From contig NZ_JAKKDU010000018.1 of the NCBI RefSeq assembly GCF_021728535.1, positions 1 through 64,000 on the forward strand: a stretch of DNA of 64,000 nt. Direction: 5' to 3'. Source of the stretch: Wocania arenilitoris. GTDB lineage: Bacteria; Bacteroidota; Bacteroidia; Flavobacteriales; Flavobacteriaceae. Under the pieces are notes generated by a model. The model made no database searches, was not told the DNA's origin, and saw only the letters and a program-made list of their open reading frames with translations. The position numbers were made by a program, and so were the translations under genes. This document shows, piece by piece, positions 56,675 to 64,000 of this stretch. Each line of letters begins with the position of its first letter. Position 1 is the stretch's first letter.

Positions 56675-56768
56675 TCGTCATTGCGAACCTAGTGAAGCAA
56701 TCTGTTTAATATAGTTCTAATTTTATTTTAAAAGATTACCACGTCGCTCTGATCCTAGTAATGATAGT
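56675..56768. repeat. Long imperfect inverted repeat (CGTCATTGCGA type)
   Basis: CGTCATTGCGAACC...GAAGCAATCT at the left is mirrored by AGATTACCACGTCGCT...TAGTAATGATAG at the right. The two ~32-nt arms surround an AT-rich loop. From memory, repeats with ends like CGTCATTGCGAGG...GAAGCAATCTG are common in Bacteroidota. It lies between convergent genes and may also terminate transcription. Confidence 0.65.
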
Positions 56769-56774
56769 TTACAT

Positions 56775-57269
56775 TTAAACCTTTTTCTCCATAATATAAT
56801 CATCCATAACAAAGCCATTGCCAATATCTGTTACAAAGGTGAATATTTTTTTAAAACCCAATTTTTCATAAGCTATTATTGAATTGGTGTTATTAATATT
56901 TACACCAAGTCTAATCGCTTTTAGACGATAGGATTTCGCCTTTTCGGTAATAAACTCCATAGCTGTTTTTCCGATTTTTTTTCCACGAAACTTACTTAAC
57001 ACATAAATTTTACTTAAAAACAGGTGTTCCTTTTCTTTTTTAAAACCAATGTAGCCTACTGGTGTTTTATTAAAAGTTAATATGTAATATTCAAATCCTT
57101 CTTCTTCTATTTGTTTTGAAATAGCATTAGCGGATTGAAATTTATCGAGCATATAATCAATTTGAGGCTTACCAACTATAGGTATGTAATGTTCGCGCCA
57201 AATAAGATTGGCTAACTCTTCAATTAATAAAAAGTCAGAAGTTTTGTTTGCTGGAGTAATTTCAATCAT
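56775..57269 (-). CDS. GNAT-family N-acetyltransferase
   Basis: The 164-residue cytoplasmic protein has the GNAT fold: YILTFNKTPVGYIGFKKE near residue 60, then LFLSKIYVLSKFRGKKIGKT near 78 with the acetyl-CoA loop RGKKIG, then IRLGVNINNTNSIIAYEKLG near 118 and FKKIFTFVTDIGNGFVMDDY. The substrate is unknown. It is followed on the same strand by no other gene and preceded closely by the TrhA-like gene (21 bp), so they may be co-transcribed. Confidence 0.85.
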   Translation of the reverse strand: MIEITPANKTSDFLLIEELANLIWREHYIPIVGKPQIDYMLDKFQSANAISKQIEEEGFEYYILTFNKTPVGYIGFKKEKEHLFLSKIYVLSKFRGKKIGKTAMEFITEKAKSYRLKAIRLGVNINNTNSIIAYEKLGFKKIFTFVTDIGNGFVMDDYIMEKKV

Positions 57270-57290
57270 AAAATCTAAAATAAGAAATGT

Positions 57291-57917
57291 TTAAATCACA
57301 CAGAAAAAAATCATAAAGAAATGAAAAACGGCACCTGCCAAAACAAACAAATGCCAAATAACATGATTAAAAGGTATTTTTTCAATGGCATAAAAAACAA
57401 TTCCAACGGTATAAGCTAATCCACCTGCAAACAATAGTAAAATACCATTACTACCAATACTATTTGAAAGATTTGTAAAATCAAACACAATAAGCCAACC
57501 CATTACTAAATACAGAAGTGTTGAAAAAACCTCAAAGCGCCCTGTAAAAAACAATTTTAGTATAACACCAAAGACTGCAATTGCCCAAACCGTCCAAAAG
57601 AGTGACCATCCCAAACTTTCGTTTAGCGTAATTAAACATACTGGAGTGTAAGTTCCTGCAATTAAAATATAAATGCTTATGTGGTCTAACACTCTAAAAT
57701 AATGCTTTCGTTTCTGGCCTTTTACTGCATGATAAAACGTTGAAGCAGTAAATAATACAATAATAGAAATACCATAAACAATAACGCTAAATAAACTCCA
57801 AGATGCTTTTTTTGTATTAAAAATTATAAGTAAAACTAAAGCTGCAATACCAAATAAAACGCCTATGGCGTGGGATGTTGCGTTTAATCTTTCTTCAAAA
57901 GGGGTTTGTATGCGCAT
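57291..57917 (-). CDS. trhA: Hemolysin III/TrhA family membrane protein
   Basis: The 208-residue protein has seven membrane helices. Its signatures are ERLNATSHAIGVLFGIAALV near residue 9, STFYHAVKGQKRKHYFRVLD near 59, HISIYILIAGTYTPVCLITL near 79 and PFNHVIWHLFVLAGAVFHFF near 177. The His residues form the metal site of the PAQR superfamily. TrhA has been linked to membrane lipid homeostasis; hemolysin is a historical name. It is encoded 4 bp from the DUF4294 gene in one operon. Confidence 0.9.
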   Translation of the reverse strand: MRIQTPFEERLNATSHAIGVLFGIAALVLLIIFNTKKASWSLFSVIVYGISIIVLFTASTFYHAVKGQKRKHYFRVLDHISIYILIAGTYTPVCLITLNESLGWSLFWTVWAIAVFGVILKLFFTGRFEVFSTLLYLVMGWLIVFDFTNLSNSIGSNGILLLFAGGLAYTVGIVFYAIEKIPFNHVIWHLFVLAGAVFHFFMIFFCVI

Positions 57918-57921
57918 AGCA

Positions 57922-58602
57922 TTACGACTTGTTATTGGATTGATTCAACCACTTATCAGTTAAATCGTAAAAATCTAATTTAATAGCCGATTTTTGTCTT
58001 TCTAAGCGTCCACCCAGGAAATTACGCTGTAAAATATCTTCAATTAAATAGTCTTCTTTTTCGTTAAGTGGGTCGAACTCACGCTTTAATGAAATATCAA
58101 ACATATTTGCCGTTGTATTATACCAAAACGCACGCCAACCGTTGCGTAATTCCTTAACCAAATCAAAAGCTGTTTTGCCTGTTTGCCTATGGATTAGTTT
58201 AACCAAAATTTGACCTTCGGTACGTGTTAATTTTTTTAATTCATCAGAAAATTCACCCTCAATATATTTTTGTACCCGCTTAGCATACTTCTTTTTATGT
58301 CGTTTCTTTTTAATGCTTACCAATCGGTTATTCATTGAATCCAATCGCTCTGCAGCCATTTTTGCATAGGGATATACTTTTATAGTTTTTCGGCGTAAAA
58401 TTAAATATCTGATGCGGTCTTTTTTGCTGTTAAATTTAAGCTTATGTAAAAGCATAACCTCATCTAAATCAATAGCCGTTCGCGGCACAGAATCACCTTC
58501 AATAATAATATAATTAGCTATACTAGAGTCTTGCTCCTTAATATTTACTTGAGCTAAAGCTAGTACTGGAAATATTAAAAATATGTATTTAAAAAAAATC
58601 AT
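57922..58602 (-). CDS. DUF4294 domain protein, exported
   Basis: The 226-residue protein has a signal peptide (FFKYIFLIFPVLALAQ). The domain has IIIEGDSVPRTAIDLDEVML, RYLILRRKTIKVYPYAKMAA near residue 67, a lysine-rich stretch IKKKRHKKKYAKRVQKY near 98, and TEGQILVKLIHRQTGKTAFD near 127, ending with WRAFWYNTTANMFDI. This matches DUF4294, a Bacteroidota family of unknown function. It is divergent from the M42 peptidase gene, an arrangement typical of flavobacteria. Confidence 0.8.
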   Translation of the reverse strand: MIFFKYIFLIFPVLALAQVNIKEQDSSIANYIIIEGDSVPRTAIDLDEVMLLHKLKFNSKKDRIRYLILRRKTIKVYPYAKMAAERLDSMNNRLVSIKKKRHKKKYAKRVQKYIEGEFSDELKKLTRTEGQILVKLIHRQTGKTAFDLVKELRNGWRAFWYNTTANMFDISLKREFDPLNEKEDYLIEDILQRNFLGGRLERQKSAIKLDFYDLTDKWLNQSNNKS

Positions 58603-58703
58603 CTATAAATCACCTGAGCAATAATCTCCAAAATTAATAATTTACATCCTCTTTAACCTTAAAATAAGGTGAATATTGTTATTTTAGTCGAAAATTTTAA
58701 AAC

Positions 58704-59792
58704 ATGGCAACACAAAGCATACTAAATAAAAAGTCTATGACTTTTTTAGAAAAATATTTAAATAATGCAGCTCCTACGGGCTATGAGTGGGACGGACAAA
58801 AATTATGGATGGATTATTTAAAACCTTATGTAGATGAATTCATAACTGATACTTATGGTACTGCAGTTGGTGTTATAAATCCTAAAGCTAAATACAAAGT
58901 TGTTATAGAAGGGCATGCCGATGAAATTTCATGGTACGTAAACTACATTAGTGATAATGGATTAATATATGTGATTAGAAATGGTGGTAGCGATCACCAG
59001 ATTGCACCTAGCAAAATTGTAAATATTCATACAAAAAAAGGTATTGTAAAGGGTGTTTTTGGTTGGCCAGCAATACATACTAGAAATAGAGCTAAAGAAG
59101 AAGCTCCTAAACCCGATAATATTTTTATTGATTGTGGTTGTAAAACAAAAGAAGATGTTGAAAAATTAGGCATTCATGTTGGTTGTGTAATTACTTATCC
59201 TGATGAATTTCATGTATTAAATGGTGATAAATTTGTTTGTCGCGCTTTAGATAATCGCATGGGTGGTTTTATGATTGCCGAAGTAGCAAGATTGATTAAA
59301 GAAAATAAGAAAGAATTGCCTTTTGGACTTTACATAACCAATGCTGTACAAGAAGAAATTGGATTACGTGGTGCAGAAATGATTACGCAAACCATCAAAC
59401 CAAATGTTGCTATTGTTACAGACGTTACACACGATACTACTACTCCAATGATTGAAAAGAAAAAGGAAGGCCATTTAGAAATTGGAAAAGGACCTGTTGT
59501 GGCTTATGCACCTGCTGTACAACAAAAATTGCGCGATTTAATTACCGAAACTGCCGAGACTAAAAAAATACCGTTTCAGCGTTCGGCTTTATCCAGAGCT
59601 ACAGGAACCGATACCGATGCTTTTGCTTATAGCAATGGTGGCGTAGCTTCTGCTTTAATTTCTTTACCACTACGCTACATGCATACCACTGTAGAAATGG
59701 TACATAGAGATGATGTAGAAAATGTAATTAAACTTATTTATGAAACGTTACTTAATATAAAAGATGGCGAAACGTTTAGTTATTTTAAATAA
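58704..59792 (+). CDS. M42 family aminopeptidase (glutamyl/tetrahedral aminopeptidase type)
   Basis: The 362-residue cytoplasmic protein is a dinuclear metallopeptidase that forms large tetrahedral complexes and trims peptides. Metal ligands and catalytic residues are visible: EGHADEISWYVNYIS near residue 70, CRALDNRMGGFM near 186, AVQEEIGLRGAEM near 220, VTDVTHDTT near 243, and RYMHTTVEMVHRDDV near 330. SALSRATGTDTDAFA near 300 is also conserved. The Nudix gene follows 31 bp downstream. Confidence 0.93.
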   Translation: MATQSILNKKSMTFLEKYLNNAAPTGYEWDGQKLWMDYLKPYVDEFITDTYGTAVGVINPKAKYKVVIEGHADEISWYVNYISDNGLIYVIRNGGSDHQIAPSKIVNIHTKKGIVKGVFGWPAIHTRNRAKEEAPKPDNIFIDCGCKTKEDVEKLGIHVGCVITYPDEFHVLNGDKFVCRALDNRMGGFMIAEVARLIKENKKELPFGLYITNAVQEEIGLRGAEMITQTIKPNVAIVTDVTHDTTTPMIEKKKEGHLEIGKGPVVAYAPAVQQKLRDLITETAETKKIPFQRSALSRATGTDTDAFAYSNGGVASALISLPLRYMHTTVEMVHRDDVENVIKLIYETLLNIKDGETFSYFK

Positions 59793-59823
59793 ATAAAAGC
59801 CTCTTAATTAAAGCTTCTTTATT

Positions 59824-60378
59824 ATGGACGAATACATTGATATAGTTACTGAGGAGGGCAAGCCTACAGGCAAATCTGCCCTTAAATCGATTATTCATCA
59901 AAAGGGATACTATCATAACACAGTGAATATTTGGTTTTATACAGATGATGGAGACATTTTACTTTCACAACGATCTGCTAAAAAAATAATTTGTCCGCTA
60001 CTTTGGGATGTATCAGTTGCTGGACATATTGATGCGGGGGAATCAATAACGCAAGCAGCTATTAGAGAAACAAAAGAAGAAATTGGACTTGATATTTACG
60101 AATATGAATTAAATAAAATTGGAATTTTTGAATGCTTCCAAAACTATGAAAGCGGGCTAATTGATAATGAATTTCATCATACATTTATCTCAGAATTAAA
60201 AGTGCCCCTTTCAGAATTAACACCACAAATAGAAGAAGTTGAAGCATTAAAACTAGTATCTACTTATCTGTTTGATGAGCTTATTAGTAACATAAACGAA
60301 AATGACAATCATTTTATAGCTTCAAATAAATCTTATTACGAAACGGTTTTTAAACATATTATTAATATGATTACCTAA
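59824..60378 (+). CDS. Nudix hydrolase
   Basis: The 184-residue cytoplasmic protein contains a complete Nudix box, GHIDAGESITQAAIRETKEE followed by IGL, at about residues 67-89. The start MDEYIDIVTEEGKPTGKSAL and the HNTVNIWFYTDDGDILLSQR strand resemble isopentenyl-diphosphate isomerase-like Nudix proteins. SVAGHIDAG-type sequence is shared with YfcD-like hydrolases. The substrate is not evident. The last intact gene before a decayed region. Confidence 0.88.
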   Translation: MDEYIDIVTEEGKPTGKSALKSIIHQKGYYHNTVNIWFYTDDGDILLSQRSAKKIICPLLWDVSVAGHIDAGESITQAAIRETKEEIGLDIYEYELNKIGIFECFQNYESGLIDNEFHHTFISELKVPLSELTPQIEEVEALKLVSTYLFDELISNINENDNHFIASNKSYYETVFKHIINMIT

Positions 60379-60401
60379 ATACTTATAATTATCTTTCCTA
60401 A

Positions 60402-60551
60402 ATGAATTTATTACTCTTAGCTGTTGCTCCTGCCTTTATTGTAATTCTCTACATTTATTTTAAAGATAAACACAAAAAAGAGCTTTCTCATAATACAGAA
60501 TTGAACGTTTACAAGATGCTCCAAATGACACCTCTAAAAATTACAAGATAA
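60402..60551 (+). pseudogene. N-terminal remnant of a PrsW-like membrane protease
   Basis: ATG 60402 opens MNLLLLAVAPAFIVILYIYF and KDKHKKE, the typical first membrane helix of PrsW-family intramembrane proteases (helix followed by F-K-D-K-x-x-K-E-P). After about 26 codons similarity ends, and the frame runs into moaA-derived sequence until TAA at 60549-60551. The gene has lost more than 85% of its length through a deletion joining it to moaA. Confidence 0.65.
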
Positions 60552-60841
60552 AAAAGGTTATGAAGGTTCTTTCGCTATTATAAGCTCTGTTACTAATCCA
60601 CTTTGTGATTCTTGTAACAGGCTACGTTTAACAGCTAATGGGCAACTAAAAAACTATTTATTATCTTCCTCAGAATCTGATTTTATTAACGACGCTTCGT
60701 TCAGGAAAATCTATTGCACCTATAATTCAGAAAGCTGTACAAGCCAAATTGAAAGTACGTGGTGGTATGGATACTTTAGAAAAACTACAAGAGCCCAAAC
60801 TACACAACAACAATAGAAGTATGATTACGATTGGCGGGTAA
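60494..60841 (+). pseudogene. moaA: C-terminal remnant of molybdenum cofactor gene moaA, frameshifted
   Basis: The frame encodes IERLQDAPNDTSKNYKI, GYEGSFAIISSVTNPLCDSC and NRLRLTANGQLKNYLLSSSE. After a one-base insertion in GATTTTATT near 60685 it continues in another frame with LRSGKSIAPIIQKAVQAKLK, RGGMDTLEKLQEPKLH and the terminal RSMITIGG, stop at 60839. This is the C-terminal third of MoaA. The last cluster cysteine, in the expected KNCLFS, is Tyr here. With the SAM half missing, a frameshift and a lost ligand, it is clearly dead. Confidence 0.85.
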
Positions 60842-60884
60842 TTACAGTTAATCATTTGCTAATCAAATTATTTCTTAAAGTTGT

Positions 60885-61001
60885 ATGACCCCCGATGTTT
60901 TCAAATACTTTAAAAACGATCCAAAAAACAATAAGTTAACTGGAGACGACTATTTATTTGTAGAGTACAAATGTCCTATTGAGGTAGAATGGATTGTCTA
61001 G
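60885..61001 (+). pseudogene. Short unidentified frame, possible gene remnant
   Basis: ATG 60885 opens 38 codons, MTPDVFKYFKNDPKNNKLTG followed by DDYLFVEYKCPIEVEWIV. The sequence reads like part of a real protein, but I cannot name the family. It lies between the moaA and IS3 remnants and is probably a stump. Confidence 0.3.
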
Positions 61002-61046
61002 TTTTGTTGGTAGGTTTTTTAGTGAACAAAAATCACTTAACACATT

Positions 61047-61230
61047 ATGAAAAAAAACAATATGACAACGAATTTAAACGTACCATTGTATCACTTTACG
61101 AGTCTGGTAAAACAGTAAATGAGTTGTGTTTAGAATTTGATATCAGCATATCATCTGTTAATAGATGGAGAAAAGAATATGGTTCTGCAGATGTATCAAA
61201 GAGCACTATTGATACTGTGAAGTGTGCTAT
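61047..61230 (+). pseudogene. IS3-family OrfA transposase remnant
   Basis: The frame YDNEFKRTIVSLYESGKTVN and ELCLEFDISISSVNRWRKEY is the helix-turn-helix head of an IS3/IS911-type OrfA. The natural ATG (61047) is one base out of frame, because the A-run after it has eight A where nine would be needed. Similarity ends near 61210, and no OrfB or inverted repeats remain. This is an old insertion remnant. Confidence 0.7.
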
Positions 61231-61437
61231 GAAAGTGGTTTTAAAAACACCTCTCACTTTAATAACAGTTTTAAGCAGAAGTTTAGCTACCCTCCCAATC
61301 AATACCGAAACCTTCATTTGGCTACCTAATCCATATTTTTTTAGTTTGGACTTTTTAGAAAGAAAGTTGAACTTTTAAGAAAATTCTAAGCTTTCGTTTC
61401 AGAATACTTTTGGCGTATCATTTAAAATTAATATGTC

Positions 61438-62181
61438 ATGAAAAAAGTATTACTATTCTTGTATTCAATTATCGCCTATCTTATCGGATTTGCGTCTTTA
61501 TTATTATGGATTATATCTGTAAGTGATTTAATTCCTGAAATATCTATCGATCAAACTGCTACCCTACCTTTTCACTTAGCCTTACTTAAAAACTTTGGCC
61601 TAGTAGCACTCTTTGGTGTGCAACATAGCGTAATGGCCAGACAATCGTTTAAAACAGCGTTTGCAAAGTATTTTCCAAGACCTATTGAACGTAGCACATT
61701 TGTGCTAATTTCTGGATTGTTACTTGTACTTTTAGTATTAGAATGGGCCCCTATGGGTGGTTCCGTTTGGAAAATACAATCTGGTAGCATCCTATATTAT
61801 TTGGTTTATATCTTGTTTTTTTCAGGTTGGTCAATACTATTTATTAGTACGTTTTTAATCAATCATTTCGATTTATTCGGATTACGTCAAACCTATTTAG
61901 AACTTAAAAACAAGCCTTATACGCAGCTAAATTTTAAAGTAGTTTCGTTTTACAAATATGTGCGTCACCCTTTATATTTTGGTGGCATTCTCGGGCTATG
62001 GGCAACACCAAATATGACAGTAACACACTTGGCTTTCGCCATTGGTTTAACAGCATATTTTATTATAGGAACGCTCTTCGAAGAACGTGACCTCATAAAG
62101 GAATTCGGTAAAACTTACAAAACGTATCAAGCCAAAACACGTATGCTTGTTCCTTTTCCTAAAAAGAATAAATCATTATGA
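61438..62181 (+). CDS. mddA: MddA-like methanethiol S-methyltransferase (isoprenylcysteine methyltransferase superfamily)
   Basis: The 247-residue protein has about six membrane helices. Its features are ALFGVQHSVMARQSFKTAF near residue 60, LEWAPMGGSVWKIQ near 101, ISTFLINHFDLFGLRQTYLE near 138, YVRHPLYFGGILGLWATPNM near 179, and FEERDLIKEFGKTYKTYQ near 219. HSVMAR, NHFDLFGLRQ and RHPLYFG are typical of MddA, which methylates methanethiol to dimethyl sulfide with SAM. A broader NnrU/isoprenylcysteine methyltransferase-like role is the alternative. The gene is intact although its surroundings are decayed. Confidence 0.7.
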   Translation: MKKVLLFLYSIIAYLIGFASLLLWIISVSDLIPEISIDQTATLPFHLALLKNFGLVALFGVQHSVMARQSFKTAFAKYFPRPIERSTFVLISGLLLVLLVLEWAPMGGSVWKIQSGSILYYLVYILFFSGWSILFISTFLINHFDLFGLRQTYLELKNKPYTQLNFKVVSFYKYVRHPLYFGGILGLWATPNMTVTHLAFAIGLTAYFIIGTLFEERDLIKEFGKTYKTYQAKTRMLVPFPKKNKSL

Positions 62182-62298
62182 AAATAGATATCAAATTTAG
62201 AAAAAACCAAATCTTTCTCCCTTTGGGTTTTGGTTGGTATACGAGCTCAAAGGCAGACAAAAATGAAAAAATTAAACAACCAATAAAGTACCATAATT

Positions 62299-62484
62299 AT
62301 GAAAACAATAGTTCTAACTTCAATATTGATATTGGAATATTTCAATATCAAAGCACAAGAAAACGACCTTGTCTTTTTACATCAAAATGATATTGACACC
62401 ACTCATACTATTAAAAGAATAACATTAAATCACAGAAACACTTATTTAAAAACTTAGCCTCATATGACGCTTCAAAAATTAATG
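62299..62484 (+). pseudogene. 5' part of an exported-protein gene split by the RAYT insertion
   Basis: ATG 62299 opens a signal-peptide-like MKTIVLTSILILEYFNIKAQ, then ENDLVFLHQNDIDTTHTIK to a stop at 62455. Another frame continues FKNLASYDASKINEL up to the REP-like hairpin at 62490. The sequence looks like the N-terminal part of a hypothetical exported protein, damaged by a frameshift. The probable 3' part is at 63065-63337. A 70-codon frame at 62178-62390 overlaps here; I cannot support it as a gene. Confidence 0.45.
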
Positions 62485-62520
62485 AACTACCCCGCAGCAA
62501 GCTGACGAGGTATCAGAATT
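62485..62520. repeat. REP-like hairpin, left flank of the IS200/RAYT element
   Basis: CCCCGCAGC-AA-GCTG-A-CGAGG forms a 9-bp imperfect stem with a bulged A, within GAACTACCCCGC...GAGGTATCAGAAT. Its last bases lie at the 3' end of the transposase gene. Related to the hairpins at 63033 and 46664. Confidence 0.75.
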
Positions 62521-62968
62521 ACTCAAATAACCTTAACTGGCTTGAGTGAATCTGTTTATACTCTTTTTGTTTTCCTTGGTTTTTCAAATATGCAATTATA
62601 ACCTCTTCATTAGCGTACTGATCAACAGTATTAACATAATAACCATCTGACCAAAATTGACCTCCCCATAATTGTTCCTTTACTTCTGGATGAAATCGAA
62701 AAACTTCACGTGCTATTATACTTTTTACTGTTTGAACTATTTGCTTTGGTGAATACATCGGTACGCTCTGAACTAAAAAATGAACATGATTCTCATCCAA
62801 TCCAACCTCCACAAAATATATGTCATATCGAAATTCTATCTCTGAACATGTTTGTACAACACATTTACTTACTTCTTCTGTCAAAATTGAGCGCCGATAC
62901 TTTATTGGACAAACCAAATGGTATAACAATAAACTCTTATTGTGTCTCTTGTAGATATGATCACTCAT
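62519..62968 (-). mobile_element. tnpA: IS200/IS605-type transposase (Y1 HUH family, REP-associated)
   Basis: From ATG 62968 (MSDHIYKRHNKSLLLYHLVC) the 149-residue protein is an intact single-strand transposase of the Y1 type. The HUH motif is in VGLDENHVHFLVQ near residue 61. The catalytic Tyr is in NEEVIIAYLKNQGKQ near 131. QLWGGQFWSDGYYVNTV near 105 is typical of IS200-like TnpA. REP-like hairpins lie on both sides, and the whole unit is about 570 bp. The presence of a third related hairpin away from the gene fits a RAYT/REP system, but a plain IS200 copy is possible. Confidence 0.88.
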
Positions 62969-62983
62969 AAATCCAATATACAC

Positions 62984-63005
62984 TTTTTCAAAGTGTTTTG
63001 AAAAA
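62984..63005. promoter_or_regulatory. Hairpin upstream of tnpA
   Basis: TTTTTCAAA-GTGT-TTTGAAAAA is a perfect 9-bp stem with a 4-nt loop located 16 nt before the transposase start. In IS200 elements a leader hairpin limits expression from outside transcripts; this may do the same. Confidence 0.5.
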
Positions 63006-63032
63006 CCATCCGTTTTTCAAACTTTTCCTTTG

Positions 63033-63055
63033 AACCCCGCAGCAAGCTGCGAGGA
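63033..63055. repeat. REP-like hairpin, right flank of the IS200/RAYT element
   Basis: CCCCGCAGC-AA-GCTGCGAGG is a 9-bp stem with one mismatch. It matches the left-flank hairpin apart from the bulged A. Confidence 0.75.
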
Positions 63056-63064
63056 ATTCTTTAG

Positions 63065-63337
63065 ATTAAATCATTAAATAATGAAATTTTAAATTTTGAT
63101 TTAAAAATTAATATCATCTATGATAAATCTGAAAAATTAACATATCAAGTTGTATTTAAAAGAAAGCAATGTAAAACAGTTGAAGTATACAACGACAATG
63201 GTAAAATAATTTCTTCTAGGGAAGTTTATAAAAACATAAAAACACCCTATTCACTGCGAGTATTAATTGCTAAAAAATACTCTGGATGGTCTTTAGAGGG
63301 CAACAAACTTATTATTGAATATGCTAAAACAAAGTGA
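63065..63337 (+). pseudogene. 3' part of an exported-protein gene split by the RAYT insertion
   Basis: The frame is open from the end of the right REP-like hairpin to TGA at 63335. It has no start codon in a sensible place. It encodes IINYDK-like strands: LNFDLKINIIYDKSEKLTYQ, VEVYNDNGKIISSREVYKNI, and YSGWSLEGNKLIIEYAKTK. It reads as a beta-rich C-terminal domain and may continue the exported protein begun at 62299. A 37-codon frame at 63321-63434 overlaps its end and is not supported. Confidence 0.45.
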
Positions 63338-63449
63338 TGAAAAAGCAATACTCAATCATAATAAAAAAGAGAAATCTCAAAAAAACTTTGAAGTTTTAAT
63401 ACAAAGTATAAAATTAAAGGCAGATAAATTATAATTTACCTTTCCATTA

Positions 63450-63567
63450 TTAAAACCTTCTTTTCAATGCTGTTACCGCAATTTCAATCTTCATTTCATC
63501 ATTAGCAAGTCCAGCAGAAAACATGGTTGCTGCTGGCTTTAAATCAACAAAACTAAAGGTCTAAAGT
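63450..63567 (-). pseudogene. C-terminal remnant of a RidA-family gene
   Basis: On the minus strand the frame reads FVDLKPAATMFSAGLANDEM and KIEIAVTALKRRF, then stop. This is the C-terminal strand-helix-strand of RidA/YjgF-type proteins, where I-E-I-x-V-T-A is the final strand. An in-frame TAG lies upstream, and the first two thirds are missing. Confidence 0.55.
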
Positions 63568-63649
63568 ATCCAATCCCATTTTTAAATATAGAATTTCAAA
63601 TGTAGAACATGATTTTATTAATTTTTATTTATTCTTTAGTGGAATTCAT

Positions 63650-64000
63650 TCAAGACAATGCCAAATTCACTAAGGCATCTGCTCTTTCAGTAAAACTCAA
63701 TTTTAGTGCCTCATCCCTTCCTTTTTCAGACATTTTTCTCCATGTTTTCTGTAAAATGTCAACCACTTTTGCATCAGGATGTTTTTCGGCAAATTCTTCA
63801 AAATAGTAGTCTAAAAAAACCAAACAAATTGTATCTTCTAAGGTTTGAGATTCCTCATTTTTTTTAATTAGCTTTTTTAAAATAACAGCTCTTATTCTAT
63901 CAATATATTCCTTATCGTAGCCTACTTCTTTTAAAATATCAGCAGTCATATCTGCATGCATTTTTTTTAATGTTTCTCGCCACTTTAAATAACCAACTCT
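63650..64000 (-). CDS. DUF4202 family protein, 5' end beyond the window
   Basis: The minus-strand frame continues unbroken from the right edge (RVGYLKWRETLKK before the first in-window Met at 63961), so the gene is partial. It shows MHADMTADILKEVGYDKEYI, TLEDTICLVFLDYYFEEFAE, then VVDILQKTWRKMSEKGRDEA and a final RADALVNLAL. These match the C-terminal 117 residues of the all-helical DUF4202 family, whose function is unknown; the His/Asp pattern suggests an HD-like fold. The upstream part cannot be seen. Confidence 0.85.
   Translation of the reverse strand, partial: RVGYLKWRETLKKMHADMTADILKEVGYDKEYIDRIRAVILKKLIKKNEESQTLEDTICLVFLDYYFEEFAEKHPDAKVVDILQKTWRKMSEKGRDEALKLSFTERADALVNLALS

Noticed and set aside
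62178-62390. 70-codon frame overlapping the mddA stop by 4 nt
   Set aside because: The tail runs antisensically odd through a better signal-peptide frame (62299), and the translation matches no family I recognise; the ATGA overlap alone is weak evidence.

Overview
The window is a chromosomal segment of a Flavobacteriaceae-type bacterium (phylum Bacteroidota), probably marine. The DNA is strongly AT-rich. Several promoters carry the Bacteroidota -7 box TAnnTTTG, sometimes with TTG about 19-20 nt upstream. Families typical of this group are present: SusC-like TonB receptors, DUF4249, DUF6146, DUF6452/DUF6048, DUF4294, M61 and M42 peptidases, BatA. All identifications come from reading the sequence; no database search was run. 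No rRNA, tRNA or CRISPR array was seen.

Layout. 1-2.2 kb is accessory: an exported SGNH hydrolase, a truncated TPR/kinase-type N-terminus, a ParE-like toxin tail and a structured attC-like repeat. 2.2-22.1 kb is mainly core genome: ferredoxin, acyl-CoA reductase, serC-serA, a TonB receptor with a His-rich loop beside a His-rich small protein, a carotenoid ketolase, folE, a LolD-like ATPase, an M61 peptidase, a glycosyltransferase, a DUF1080 protein, a BatA protein and a dihydroorotase homologue that has lost metal ligands. 22.1-30.5 kb is a sugar-acid locus: a LacI regulator facing a six-gene operon (PmoA-like, ThuA-like, two exported Gfo/Idh oxidoreductases, an SDR and UxuA). A LacI-type palindrome overlaps the operon promoter. 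30.6-35.5 kb holds trmD, rplS, a stretch that looks like a structured RNA, and monomeric isocitrate dehydrogenase.

35.6-46.7 kb holds a TonB receptor/DUF4249 pair, a tripartite efflux operon (adaptor, MacB-like permease, TolC) without its own ATPase, murQ, and a cytochrome c/FG-GAP protein. 47-60.4 kb is housekeeping: rocD, rlmD with the DUF6452-DUF6048 pair, another exported Gfo/Idh protein, RNA and other methyltransferases, a ZIP transporter, a TrhA-like protein, an M42 peptidase and a Nudix hydrolase. 60.4-64 kb is a gene graveyard: prsW, moaA, IS3 orfA and ridA remnants, plus an IS200/RAYT-type transposase between two REP-like hairpins that appears to split a gene. A DUF4202 gene runs off the right edge.

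Repeats are the most unusual aspect. A ~97-bp hairpin element ends at a start codon in three nearly identical copies (before serC, before the thuA-like gene, and against a transposase relic), with one diverged relative before the DUF4249 gene. REP-like hairpins related to the RAYT element occur at three sites. A second hairpin family containing GATATAGC...AGCCTGAC occurs at two sites. The sugar-acid locus combines exported 3-keto-sugar-type oxidoreductase families with mannonate enzymes and is the best candidate for an undescribed pathway.
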